The position numbers were made by a program, and so were the translations under genes. The notes beneath the pieces were generated by a model. It searched no databases. It saw only the letters and a list, made by a program, of their open reading frames with translations, and had not been told where the DNA came from. This document shows positions 8,986 to 17,954 of a stretch of DNA of 64,000 nt, piece after piece; positions within the stretch are counted from its first letter, which is position 1; every line of letters starts with the position of its first letter. Source of the DNA: Apoda limacodes (lineage: Eukaryota; Arthropoda; Insecta; Lepidoptera; Limacodidae); the NCBI GenBank assembly GCA_946406115.1, contig OX291546.1, positions 17,601,019 to 17,665,018 of the forward strand, given 5' to 3'.

Positions 8986-11487
8986 ATGACGCCCACTTTC
9001 TTTCCCCACAATACTAGGAACAACCCCAACGTACTGGACATAGCACTTCTAAAGAATGTAAGGCTAAGCTTTCGTTCTATAGAGGTGCTTGACGAACTTG
9101 ACTCGGACCACCGCCCTGTCGTCCTCCGATTAGGTTTCCCTTCGGACTCTCCTCCCGACACTAGAACCGTGACGGACTGGGATAAATTTAGGCAATTGCT
9201 CGAAAATCCCAGCTCGCCACATCTAGACCGCGTTCCCAACGTAATCTCTTCCGCGACCGATCTTAACGTAGCTATCGACTCTCTCACTAGCCACCTGACC
9301 GCCACCGTTGGCGAGTGCTCACGACAGGTGCCGGTTGGTGATTATCACCACCTAATCCTGCCTCAGCACATCAAGTTGCTAATGACTGAGCGTAACGCGG
9401 CCCGCCGCGCTCGCTATCGCGCTCCCACTACCGAAAATAAAGCTCGCTTCAACGACTTACACCGCCGTGTAAGAACCGCTGTAGCTGAGCTCCGCGCCCA
9501 ACGTTTCGGTGATCTTATGGAGAAAATTTCTCCTTCTCACCAAGCTTATTGGCACTTAGCCAGAGCTCTAAAATCCGAAACCGCGAACTCTCTCCCTCCG
9601 TTATCTCGTCCCAACAACGTTCCCGCGTTCAACGACGACGAAAAAGCGGATTGCCTAGCGTCTAGCCTCCAAGCCCAATGTGCCTTAAGCACACAGCCCT
9701 TCGATCCCGACCACGTGCGCGAGGTAGACGGCGAAGTGGAGCGCAGAACTTCTCTGCCTCCACAAGATCCCCTGCCCCCTGTCACTGTCGACGAAGTCGT
9801 ACAGGTCATCAAAGACCTACGCCCCCGTAAAGCCCCCGGTGCGGACGGTATCTCTAACGATATCCTAAAGCGCCTCACTCTGCCCCTTGTCTGCCTCCTA
9901 GTAGCGATCTTTAACGCTGCTATGGAACATTGCATCTTTCCATCTCAATGGAAAGATGCAATTGTTATAGGCATCCATAAGCCAGGTAAAGCTCGTACCG
10001 AGCCGTCCTCCTATCGCCCCATAAGTTTACTAAAGGCCCTTGGTAAACTCTATGAACGCCTCCTTTTCGCCCGCCCACGGAACGCTATAGTCTCCAGAGG
10101 CATTTTAATAGACGAGCAGTTCGGCTTCCGTGCCAAACACTCATGCGTCCATCAAGTCCTCCGCATAACGGAACATGTTCTCACTGGCTTTCAGCCAGCG
10201 TTAGGTAAGACCCGTCACACGGGCGCTGTCTTCTTCGATGTAGCGAAAGCTTTCGACAAAGTCTGGCACAACGGTTTAATTTTTAAACTGTACAACTTTC
10301 AGTTGCCAGATCGTCTCGTGCTCATCATACGAGACTATTTGTCGAATCGTAGCTTTCGCTACAAAGTCGAAGGCACTCTCTCTTCCCCCCGTCCCATAGA
10401 AGCAGGAGTCCCGCAAGGGTCCGTGCTCGCCCCCATCTTGTACCTTCTGTACACAAACGATATCCCTAAAACGATAGGTACCAATCTAGCCCTCTTTGCG
10501 GACGATACCGCTCTCTATACCACAGATAGGCAAGTGAGTCGAATCAATGAGAGACTCCAACCCGCTATCACCGCCCTAGGCGAGTGGTTTCGGAAATGGA
10601 GAATCGAGGTGAATCCCGACAAAAGCTCTGCCGTCCTTTTTACCCTAGGCCGCCCTCCGCGGCCTTCTCCCCTTTCTCTTTTCGGTCGTGCCATTCCCTG
10701 GCAAAATAAGACCAAATATCTCGGTGTGACCATGGATAGTCGTTTGAACTTCCAAGCTCACACCAAAATAGTCAGAGACCGAGCCGCTTTCGTCCTCGGC
10801 CGTCTCTATCCCATGATAGGCAAGTATAGTAAGATGTCGCTTAGAAATAAGCTAAATCTTTACACAACTTGTATCCGTCCCATACTAGCTTATGCTAGCG
10901 TAGTCTTTGCGTTGTCCAAGTGCAATCTCCACAAACTCCAGACCCTCCAAAACCGCTTTCTCAGAGCGGCCTCTGAAGCCTCTTGGTACGTTCGCAATGC
11001 GGACCTACACAGAGACTTCGAACTTCCCACGATTCCCCAATACTTTAAAGACTTGGCAGTCCGCTTTTTCGAGCGTACGCAAAATCACCCGAATCGTTTA
11101 ATTGTGCAATCCACAACGTATCGTCCCCCCCATCGACCTGGTCACGGTCGTAGAACTATTGTTAGGCGGCCTCGGCACGTACTAACGTCCCCAGATGACG
11201 ATCTCGCTGTCCGGATAGCGAGATTAGTCTCTACGACCTCCCCGAATAGGGCCTCCCTCCAAACACGACGCCGACGTCCCCGGGTTCGTCGGCGCCCACA
11301 AGGATACACTAGGTATCAAAGAGTGCCGGGGCGCTTCTCGCCCCCACTCAATCGCAACCGCACCCGCGTAACGGGGAACTCCCCTCCTGGCGGTGACTCA
11401 CCTTCGGGTTCGAGACTCACGCCGGTCGAAGGGACGCCCCCGAGAGCGACAACCCAAGCCGAGGCTTCCCCCGCGGGAAGCCCTTGA
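8986..11487 (+). CDS. ORF2, endonuclease C-terminus and reverse transcriptase (open 833 codons)
   Basis: The frame is the restored ORF2 frame; 8986 is its first ATG downstream of the break, not a natural start. Residues 40-44 (SDHRP) are the last endonuclease motif. The RT block follows: SYRPISLL with the preceding HKPGKA, GFRAKHS, motif A FFDVAKAFD (catalytic Asp about 418), GVPQGSVLAP, and motif C FADD (Asp 506 and 507). All three catalytic Asp are present. A thumb-like region and a basic, Arg/Pro-rich tail (about 760 to the end, RRRRPRVRRR) close it; no RNase H is seen. Length with the endonuclease piece is about 1010 residues, usual for Jockey-type ORF2. As drawn it could yield an RT lacking most of the nicking domain. 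Confidence 0.85.
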   Translation: MTPTFFPHNTRNNPNVLDIALLKNVRLSFRSIEVLDELDSDHRPVVLRLGFPSDSPPDTRTVTDWDKFRQLLENPSSPHLDRVPNVISSATDLNVAIDSLTSHLTATVGECSRQVPVGDYHHLILPQHIKLLMTERNAARRARYRAPTTENKARFNDLHRRVRTAVAELRAQRFGDLMEKISPSHQAYWHLARALKSETANSLPPLSRPNNVPAFNDDEKADCLASSLQAQCALSTQPFDPDHVREVDGEVERRTSLPPQDPLPPVTVDEVVQVIKDLRPRKAPGADGISNDILKRLTLPLVCLLVAIFNAAMEHCIFPSQWKDAIVIGIHKPGKARTEPSSYRPISLLKALGKLYERLLFARPRNAIVSRGILIDEQFGFRAKHSCVHQVLRITEHVLTGFQPALGKTRHTGAVFFDVAKAFDKVWHNGLIFKLYNFQLPDRLVLIIRDYLSNRSFRYKVEGTLSSPRPIEAGVPQGSVLAPILYLLYTNDIPKTIGTNLALFADDTALYTTDRQVSRINERLQPAITALGEWFRKWRIEVNPDKSSAVLFTLGRPPRPSPLSLFGRAIPWQNKTKYLGVTMDSRLNFQAHTKIVRDRAAFVLGRLYPMIGKYSKMSLRNKLNLYTTCIRPILAYASVVFALSKCNLHKLQTLQNRFLRAASEASWYVRNADLHRDFELPTIPQYFKDLAVRFFERTQNHPNRLIVQSTTYRPPHRPGHGRRTIVRRPRHVLTSPDDDLAVRIARLVSTTSPNRASLQTRRRRPRVRRRPQGYTRYQRVPGRFSPPLNRNRTRVTGNSPPGGDSPSGSRLTPVEGTPPRATTQAEASPAGSP

Positions 11488-11601
11488 GCGTTGGGCGCTA
11501 TATGGGCTGAGGCTCCTTCAAAGTCTTGCCCCAAAAGTCCGGTGAAGCAGTAATGGCTGCAACAGCCAACTGCATAGTCAGCTCAGAAAAAAAAAAAAAA
11601 A
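11488..11601 (+). other. 3' untranslated end and poly(A) tail of the Jockey-type element
   Basis: A short GC-rich 3' end (TTGGGCGCTATATGGGC and following) passes into an A run at 11587-11601. The tail without an upstream AATAAA is normal for elements copied by target-primed reverse transcription. Confidence 0.8.
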
Positions 11602-11611
11602 TTCAAAGTTA
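11602..11611. repeat. Target-site duplication, right copy
   Basis: TTCAAAGTTA, identical to 5838-5847. Confidence 0.85.
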
Positions 11612-12136
11612 AATTGGTTCGCTTTTATAATCACAGTTGGCACTGTACCAAATAAAAAGGAGTTATTTAATTGTTTCGTCAGCTTTTAAATAGGAAGTGC
11701 TTTAACATTTTTATTTTCTCCCTCTAAACGGGCAAGAAAGTATTAATCTCTGCAAACACGTACTTTCAACCCTATTTTTGACTATGCATGAAGGTTCTTT
11801 CAGAGCACGAGTAGTGTAAAGTATATTATTATTATTATTACAACCCAGAACTTTGATCTAAGTTTAAAAAAACCTACGATTTCACCCCCGAACAAACCTA
11901 TTCCTGTGGAAACTCTCGATCGGGATAAAAGTGTTTTACGTTTCTCTTGTCTGGGCCAATGAAATTCTCTAGTATTCTTTAAAATTAGATCAAAGCTCTG
12001 TGTTATAACCTATCTTTATTTTTAAATATTTGCGGACGTATAAAGGCGACACAGTATAGTTATTTTCTTCGCCGAAGCCTTATTGTATTGGAAAATTGTT
12101 AGTCCACCCATGGGCTGACAAACGCATTTATGTACA
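11612..12136. other. AT-rich DNA, no gene seen
   Basis: No motif or open frame of note. It includes an (ATT)n run near 11826. Confidence 0.55.
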
Positions 12137-12412
12137 ACAAGCTTTTGCCAGCGGCGTAACCCACACAACCATTTGGTTATCCGCGATTCTTACGTCAAAA
12201 CCAAGCTATAGCTGTAGATATAGTTTGTTTAAGCTCGGTTATAGTAATTCCTACGGGATCTTTTGAATTTTTCTGGATAAAAAACATCCTATGTCCTCCC
12301 CAGGACACAAAGTATATCCATACCAACTTTTGTCTAAATCGGTACAGCAGTTTAAGCGTGAAGAGGTAACAAACGGACAGAGTTACTTTTGCATTTGTAA
12401 TATTAGTATGGT
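12137..12412 (-). mobile_element. Helitron-like element, diverged
   Basis: Read on the minus strand it begins CCATACTAATATTACAAATG and ends with CGCCGCTGGCAAAAGCTTG, the usual start and GC-rich 3' end of a second lepidopteran Helitron-like family. Similar starts occur at 14352 (minus) and 26363 (plus). The terminal CTAG has decayed. The minus-strand open frame inside is non-coding. Confidence 0.5.
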
Positions 12413-12679
12413 TTGGCACTGGATTTCGCGTACTCTACTGATAATAATAGAGGAACTATAAAACACTATTTATAACCTATATTATACATAAGAATTTACG
12501 AGTATAGTGGTCCTTGGTAACAAATGTGCTGAAACACAACAAAAAAAAACATGAGATAATTATCATAAAAAATGATACTTAGATAATTTAAATTTCTACA
12601 CTTCATTTTGTATAATCTCCTCCGTTTTTGAAGTCAGTTAAAAATGGGTTGCAGTTCTAAATGGAAAACACAAAGTTAA
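12413..12679. other. AT-rich DNA
   Basis: No gene. Around 12600-12650 is an inverted, diverged piece of the AACCGACTTC repeat also seen near 3914 and 50508. Confidence 0.5.
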
Positions 12680-12905
12680 TTTTATAAACATATCGGTTCG
12701 CTTAGCCGGAGTAGAGTTAATGCGGCGCAGCGGGTCGAGGGGAACCCCCGGATGACACATCATATTGCGTCCTGAACCGAGGAAGCGGACAATTGATGAG
12801 TTTGCTGACGTCAACCTTTACAGTGATTAATTTGCATACTCGAGAGCTTGTTCATTTTTCACGCTCGACGCACCTACGCGGCGCGTTTGCAAGTTCGAGA
12901 GGTAA
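12680..12905 (+). promoter_or_regulatory. GC-rich patch with CRE and octamer motifs, possible promoter or first exon
   Basis: This patch is much richer in G and C than its surroundings and matches none of the repeats I can see in the window. It contains a perfect palindromic CRE (TGACGTCA, about 12806) and a perfect octamer (ATTTGCAT, about 12829), followed by CG-rich text (ACGCGGCGCG) and then AGAG|GTAATT at about 12901, which would serve as a plus-strand splice donor. The combination suggests a host regulatory element or 5' exon. This is inference; no coding frame supports it. Confidence 0.35.
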
Positions 12906-13360
12906 TTAACTGTGCAGGGAAATTATTTATACATTTTGTTCGTACTCGTTTGTTAGTAGGTATTGCAGAGAAGTACTTACAAGTACTGAGCTTAGCTTAG
13001 CTTTTAGGAACTTTTTATTTTTTTTAATACTTCTTTAAACTTTGTTTTTTTTAATTCTAAAACAATATTTCTATATGTGACTGATATGATATATGAATAC
13101 ATGACATTTTCCTAGAAAGCGCCATTAATTTGTAATGAAAAGGGCGATTTATTTGTGTTATACACTGTCTCGTGAATCCTTAATATTGCAACGTTTTCTC
13201 GTAGACAGCACGTAGCACCTGCTACGCTCTTCGTAGCAATCATGTAACAATCTGAGGATTCAATAATTCCTTCAAATAGACATTTTGTGGTACTTGGTGA
13301 CTACAATCTTTATAACTTTTATCAACTTCAAAACAGGTAATTTTAAATTTTTACTAATTT
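12906..13360. other. AT-rich DNA with a GCTACG inverted-repeat unit
   Basis: Between 13195 and 13260 are short inverted repeats built on CGTAGCACCTGCTACG. The same core appears at 14706-14735 and a relative at 53620-53715. I regard these as pieces of an unclassified dispersed element. Nothing else is seen. Confidence 0.5.
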
Positions 13361-13950
13361 TTAGGGCTCCGTAGTCAACAAGGAACCCTTGCTGTTTTGC
13401 CATGTCCGTTTGTTCGTCTGCCTGTCTGTCGATACACTGCTTAGCTTAGAGATCATTAGTACTAGAAAGCTGTAGTTTGGCATAGGTATGCATATTAATT
13501 AATTAATTTTGCCGGCCCTTATTAATACAGTATATATTAATTAGGCCGACAAAGTAGTAAAATGAATTAAAAAAAAAATCTCGTTTACCCCATAGCGTGG
13601 GGTGTCGTTGAACAGCTCGTTCAAAAATATTGTGGGCATGTCACAAACACTTTTCGATTCAGCGCAGCGTTTGCGACATATTAAGCAAATTCTTGTTAGA
13701 GCCCAGTGTTCCCCACTGCCAGCTAAATGGCTGTTCTTAGATATGCGAAAAAAATAGTGAGAGTAGAATATATAACGAAATTAAAAGGAAAACTATCATA
13801 CCCAAATGAGTAATAGTCGACTAACTTAAAAATGTAGTCGGAAAAGTAAAAATTTCGTACAAATTCCATGAAAAGGTACTTAAATGAAGTTGGTACTTGT
13901 GTAAAACAGTTATTAAATATAAGGTACCATGTAACATTGTAGAAATACTA
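13361..13950 (+). repeat. GGTTCCGT-type dispersed repeat, variant 1
   Basis: It begins TTTTTAGGGCTCCGTAGTCA followed by GGAACCC and a pyrimidine-rich block of CTGTCTGTC type, the standard opening of a non-coding repeat very common in Lepidoptera. The body holds GCCGACAAAGTAGTAAAATG near 13541. The 3' end, normally a run with CTCGCACTTGGCCGG, is missing. Confidence 0.55.
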
Positions 13951-14104
13951 AAATGATAACATTCTGAATACTACTGCTTACTAAATAAATAACAATATTT
14001 ACGTTCGAATTCAGGGGCGGCGCTTGGTGGTACAGGGTTCAAACTTATAATCTAGTTGCTCTATTGGCATAAACATCGACCAAGTTCTTCAACTGTTTAA
14101 CTAT

Positions 14105-14213
14105 TACGGTTTATGAGATACAGCCTGGTGACAGACGGACGGACGGACAGCGGAGTCTTAGTAATAGGGCCCGTTTCTTACCCTTTGGGTACGAAAAACT
14201 CAAAACCGACTCA
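14105..14213 (-). repeat. GGTTCCGT-type repeat, 5' fragment
   Basis: On the minus strand it reads TTTTCGTACCCAAAGGGTAAG, then ACTCCGCTGTCCGTCCGTCC and TCACCAGGCTGTATCTCAT, a second variant of the same repeat class. It faces the variant at 13361, so the two openings form an inverted pair about 850 bp across. Confidence 0.55.
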
Positions 14214-14352
14214 CAGTTGACGTTTTTAAGTAGCCTATGTCCATTCCCGATACTCAAACTATCTCCATGCCAAATTTCATCTTAATCGGTACAGCGGTTT
14301 TAGCGTGAAGAGGTAACAGGCAGAGTTACTTTCGCATTTATAATATTAGTAT
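14214..14352 (-). mobile_element. Helitron-like 5' end fragment
   Basis: The minus strand starts TCCATACTAATATTATAAAT and continues GCGAAAGTAACTC, TTACCTCTTCACGC and the GATAGTTTGAGT block of the same family as 26363. It ends against the GGTTCCGT fragment. Confidence 0.5.
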
Positions 14353-14864
14353 GGATTTACATAAAAATTTTAGAGCATTTCATGCGGTTAATCCGTTTAG
14401 GCTCATGTAATAGGATCATACTCGTAGTATAATATAAATACACAAACAAACAGACATTCGTGCTTTGTCAGGCGTCATAAATTATTTAGAACCATTTTTG
14501 GGACGATCAAATACATCCTTTTCTTCATTTATCTTGTTTGTTACTAGTATTTGACACTATTAAAATAACTCATTTGTCAGGTAATTTCTGATTGTGTTAA
14601 CTTTTAATACTCATTAAGTGATAGTACTGTAACTTCAAACCAAATTTAGCCAAATTAACTACACATGAAACGTTTGGTTAATTAAGTTAATTAAGCGGAG
14701 TGCGGTACGTAGCACCTGCTACGAGCCACGTAGCAGTAACTGGAAATTATCATTTTGCTGCAAACCGAGCAGTTTTTTGATATTTTTTCTGTATTTATAC
14801 AACTAACGGCTGTCTTTTAGAATCTAAATCAATTTAGTTCCAAGCCAAAACACAACCTATTTTA
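14353..14864. other. AT-rich DNA
   Basis: No gene. A second GCTACG inverted-repeat unit lies at 14700-14740, sharing GTAGCACCTGCTACG with 13210. Confidence 0.5.
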
Positions 14865-15125
14865 CCTCGCAGCCTCGTTGGTAGTGTGGTCGGCTGCTGT
14901 GCAGAGGGTTTGGGTTCGATTCCCGCACTGGATAAACATTCATGTGATAGACATTTGTATTTGTCTTGAGTCTGGGTGTATTCATGTATGTATTGACAAA
15001 AAAGTTATATATATATGTATTTATATCGGTTGTTTGGTATCTATAACACAGCTTTGCTTACTTTGGGGCCAGACGGCTTGTGTGTAATGTCCAGAATAGA
15101 TATTATTATTCTAGTATGTTACAAT
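14865..15125 (+). mobile_element. tRNA-derived SINE
   Basis: A tRNA-like head has an A-box-like CCTCGTTGGTAGTGTGG and a perfect B box (GGTTCGATTCC, 14913-14923) at the right distance. The body contains GTCTGGGTGTATTCATG and TTTGGGGCCAGACGGCTTG and ends GTGTAATGTCC plus a short ATT-rich tail. The same body ends the minus-strand SINE at 55505-55735. It would be transcribed by RNA polymerase III and moved by a partner LINE. The head is too diverged to fold as a functional tRNA. Confidence 0.7.
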
Positions 15126-16004
15126 TTTATTATTGGTATAAAAGTTCTCATCGATATAATTGCATTAGTGGTAGGAGTCAACTAAAACTAAAAATAGATA
15201 AAATTATGCGAGATGATTACAAAGGCCAAACCTAATTTTCACTTTTTAGTTTTTTTCGTCGGTTTGATATTTTGTTTAAAAGATTTTATTTTTAATTTTT
15301 CTGTCGGTAGGCGTTCAAAAACTCATAGTACTTGTTGTGCCGTTCAGTTGGTCGGATGGGAAAAACGATCTTTTCGGCGTCAATCTTGTTCGATCGTACG
15401 GAACTCCTACTCGCGCTTGGCCGGTTTCTTTTTGTATTTTTGCTTTCGATTGTACTACAAATCATTTAAACGATGCCCTGGTATTGCTAAAATTTGTAAA
15501 CAGCAGTACCAGTTGTGTAGTTGGTAGTGCTGTTTACAATAAACGGTAAAAACAGAATTCTTAGAAAAAAAATATGACTAGGTCCATAGTTGTCTTCATG
15601 ATTAATTTCAAAAGTCAAAACACAATGCAGCTGCTGTAAACCATTAAGGAGTTACATCAACTGCCTTCCGTCTCTAACGGCTAAACCTCTAGGTCTCTAT
15701 TATGTTGTACTGTATCATCAAAATTACACATGTGTGCCAAGTTTCAACAGGATCGGTTTACAGATGACAATTCAGTAGGTGAAAATCACCCTATTTTTCC
15801 ACCAAAAAAATAATAATCATCAAAATCAGATTGCTCAGTAGAAAGTTATTCCCGAAGATCCATAAAAATAGATACAATTGAATTGAGAACCCCCCCATTT
15901 TTTCCTTCATCGGTTAAGAAATATATTGAGGATATACACGTTAAGTATTAAAAGTGGGGATTTTTTTTAATTTTAGCTAATTGAATGGGGATAATAGGGA
16001 ATTA
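15126..16004. other. AT-rich DNA, no gene seen
   Basis: Open frames at 15213-15527 and 15337-15549 overlap in different frames and show no motif. Text near 15690-15790 looks like an old dispersed repeat but I cannot place it. Confidence 0.5.
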
Positions 16005-16197
16005 AAGAAGTGGTATGTTAATTCGTTTGTCAGAAACAAAGTTAAGCAACATCGGGCTTGGTCACTACTGAGCTCCATGTTTCGGAGAGCACGTAAAACC
16101 GTCCGTCTTAGCTGTTCGTCATATGACAGCAGGTGGTAAGCCAAGACAGAGACCTTATGGGTGGCCTGAACACTCTGACAGTCGATTGGCCACTTTA
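16005..16197 (+). repeat. 5S-rRNA-like SINE relic
   Basis: At 16035-16068 the text AAGTTAAGCAACATCGGGCT then TTGGTCACTACTG follows the internal control region of 5S rRNA (AAGTTAAGC, CGTCGGGCGCGGTCAGTACT) with a few changes. The downstream text (TGTTTCGGAGAGCACG) is the usual body of lepidopteran repeats with a 5S-like head. The rest of the 5S gene is absent, so this is a SINE-type relic. Confidence 0.5.
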
Positions 16198-16410
16198 ACA
16201 CGGACGCGAAGCAGGAAGCATTTCGAACATTGGCCTTTTACTTTTTAGCCTGTGTTCAGTGGTCAAATAGTAGTAATTTCCGACGACAGCGGTCGGTCGT
16301 CGCACATTCATCGGATCTGTGCGAGCGCGACGGTAAACAGTTATGCGCGTGCAACAGAGATAAATAGTGACCGGTCATTGAACGAAATTCTTCCTGCTTC
16401 GCGTCCGTGC
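16198..16410. mobile_element. Small inverted-repeat element (MITE-like)
   Basis: Bases 16199-16225 and 16383-16409 are inverted repeats of 27 bases with a single mismatch, both beginning CACGGACGCGAAGCAGGAAG at the outer edge. The outermost bases sit next to TA on both sides, compatible with a Tc1/mariner-type insertion, though a TA duplication is weak evidence. The 157-bp interior is GC-rich and contains another small palindrome (CGACGAC...GTCGTCG, 16281-16302). It separates the 5S-like relic from an RTE-type tail. No coding potential. Confidence 0.6.
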
Positions 16411-16540
16411 TATAGCTGGACAACGCCCGCTAACCCGCATTGGACCAGCGTGGTTGGCTATGGCTCATGCTTCCTTGTTCGAGGAAAGCCCTATGCCCTT
16501 GCAGTGTGGCATACAACAACTGAGGCAAACAGGGAATTTA
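16411..16540 (+). mobile_element. RTE-type LINE 3' tail relic
   Basis: CCCGCATTGGACCAGCGTGG, then GGCTATGGCTC and CCCTTGCAGTGTGGCA, follow the end of a very common lepidopteran LINE tail (CCCGCATTGGAGCAGCGTGG ... GCCCAGCAGTGGGACA). Only the tail is present. Confidence 0.5.
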
Positions 16541-16967
16541 AAATCATTGTGACGTGTCTCAGAGGATTTTTAACATTAAAATGATTTAAATTTTTGAAAT
16601 ATCCAGCTCCAAAGTAACCATTTTCGGTTACCTTCGTATCTATTAAGATATCAACTTAAAGAAATATTGAAAAAAAACTGAAAAAATTTAGAATACTAGT
16701 AACATAGACTGAAATTACTTACTAAAAATTAACAGGATTATGTTCAAACAACAACTATAGTAACATGTACAGAACCCTGCACTAAGCATGGCTAGATACG
16801 CTTTAGACCGGTTTTTAATATTACCTTTCGAATGGTAAAGTTTCACATCAACCATTCCCTAAAACAACAAACTTTCCTTAGACTTGCGTCAGAAACATTA
16901 AAAACTGTTGCGAACGTTTAACTCCAATGACGTCACGCACCGTTCACATTACTGTTCTGTTCTGGCA
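16541..16967. other. AT-rich DNA
   Basis: No gene. A perfect TGACGTCA (about 16926) is present, without other supporting signals. Confidence 0.5.
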
Positions 16968-17420
16968 GAAACTAGCATTTACTCACGGCTTTGCCCACGC
17001 AAAATGTAGTCATCACTGGAGAATTAACGCGATCAGTTCAATTAAATGGGATAAAAAGTATTCTTTGTCCACAGCTCTTTGTTTACAGCTACGATTGTGC
17101 CAATAAAAGTGTACTTTTCATTTAGAACGCAACAAATGCGTGATGAAATTATTCCCATGGGAATTCTAACCCTGTAAAAAGTATTCCTTGTATTTCTTAT
17201 ATATCTTACATCCTTTTCTATATCTCCAGCTATCTCTGACCTTAAAATTAAGTAACCCGTTGCTCTGTTGCAAGTAGTACCGAAGAAATCTAATCCAGCG
17301 GGAACTCCCGACCCAGATATAAAGTATGTATGTCCTTTTCTATCCCTTAAAAAAATCAGCTCAATTGGTTGCTCCATAGCGTCGTTAAGGAATAACAAAC
17401 AAACATATTTTTGCATTTAT
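16968..17420 (-). mobile_element. Helitron-like element, third variant
   Basis: On the minus strand it runs from about TAATATATAAATGCAAAAAT, through TTTGTTTGTTATTCC and CCAATTGAGCTGA, to a 3' end reading GCGTGGGCAAAGCCGTGAGT then AAATGCTAGT. The CTAG(T) end and GC-rich hairpin are those of a Helitron. The minus-strand open frame (17042-17416) comprises this element and has no transposase motif. Confidence 0.55.
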
Positions 17421-17549
17421 ATATTAGCTTATAATAAACAGAAATAAACTGTCTTTGTTTATGACTCCCTGAAGGTTAGACTATTCTAAGAAAATATATC
17501 AGACATGACCATATCTATAGCTATAAATTTTTAATAGCAAACATGAAGT

Positions 17550-17617
17550 CAAAAGATTAACCTTGAGCCAGGACTTGAACCTGCAACAACCCTTACAGTC
17601 CTTGTAAGTGCTCTACC
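17550..17617 (-). mobile_element. 3' half of a tRNA-like SINE interrupted by the hAT element
   Basis: On the minus strand GGTAGAGC is followed by ACTTACAAGGACTGTAAGGG and a perfect B box, GGTTCAAGTCC (about 17571-17581). The matching 5' half lies at 24287-24345. Joined across the hAT element the two give an A-box-like and B-box-like pair at tRNA spacing. Confidence 0.6.
17610..17617. repeat. hAT target-site duplication, left copy
   Basis: GCTCTACC, identical to 24287-24294; eight bases is the hAT standard. Confidence 0.88.
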
Positions 17618-17728
17618 CACTGCCGGATTAAGCCAGCGCGGGGCCTCTAGCAAATTCTATCAAGGGCCCTTACACTGTTTAAGTTTTTGGTACTTATCGA
17701 GTTTATGGTATTAAATAAAACAAAACTG

Positions 17729-17947
17729 TTACAAACAAACTTTTCTTGATTTAATTTGGGCAAATTTATAAATAATACTGTTGATATCGACTTCTCGAAG
17801 TAAATCATGTTCAATATTCATTAAAGTGAGGTGATTAAAACGTTGTTGGCTCATCGTGTTCCTCAATTCATTTTTAACACGTTTTAATGTTGACAAAGAT
17901 CGTTCACCACTGCAGTTGGTGATCATGAGAGACAAATAAATGCGCAA
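17729..17947 (-). pseudogene. hAT transposase, C-terminal dimerisation domain
   Basis: The frame reads YLSLMITNCSGERSLSTLKR and RFNHLTLMNIEHDLL, the hallmark hAT C-terminal dimerisation block (GERSFS...KN.LR...RL..L.....). It stops at 17729-17731. Just upstream, FPNVEIALR is found in this frame while the preceding domain is in another, so a frameshift lies at about 17947-17955. Confidence 0.85.
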
Positions 17948-17954
17948 AGCAATT

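Larger units (their letters stand above)
5848..11601 (+). mobile_element. Near full-length Jockey-type non-LTR retrotransposon
   Basis: The 5754-bp element lies between perfect 10-bp direct repeats, starts CATTCCCGATTCG and ends in a 15-base poly(A). It is far richer in G and C than its surroundings. It has a ~0.8-kb 5' leader, a gag-like ORF1 with three zinc knuckles, and an ORF2 with an endonuclease of the exonuclease-endonuclease-phosphatase fold and a reverse transcriptase, without RNase H. Order and knuckles fit the Jockey group. Only two breaks are evident (in ORF1 near 7465 and in ORF2 near 8903), so it is young but probably not autonomous. It would have copied itself by target-primed reverse transcription. 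Confidence 0.9.

Noticed and set aside
8868..9935. Minus-strand open frames over ORF2
   Set aside because: Antisense shadows of the RT ORF without motifs.
14865..14940. A functional tRNA gene
   Set aside because: The B box is perfect but the acceptor and anticodon arms do not pair and the sequence continues into a SINE body.
16030..16070. A functional 5S rRNA gene
   Set aside because: Only about 35 bases of the internal region are recognisable; both ends are missing.
17042..17416. 124-codon minus-strand frame with protein-like text
   Set aside because: It lies within a non-autonomous Helitron-like element and resembles its non-coding consensus rather than any protein family.
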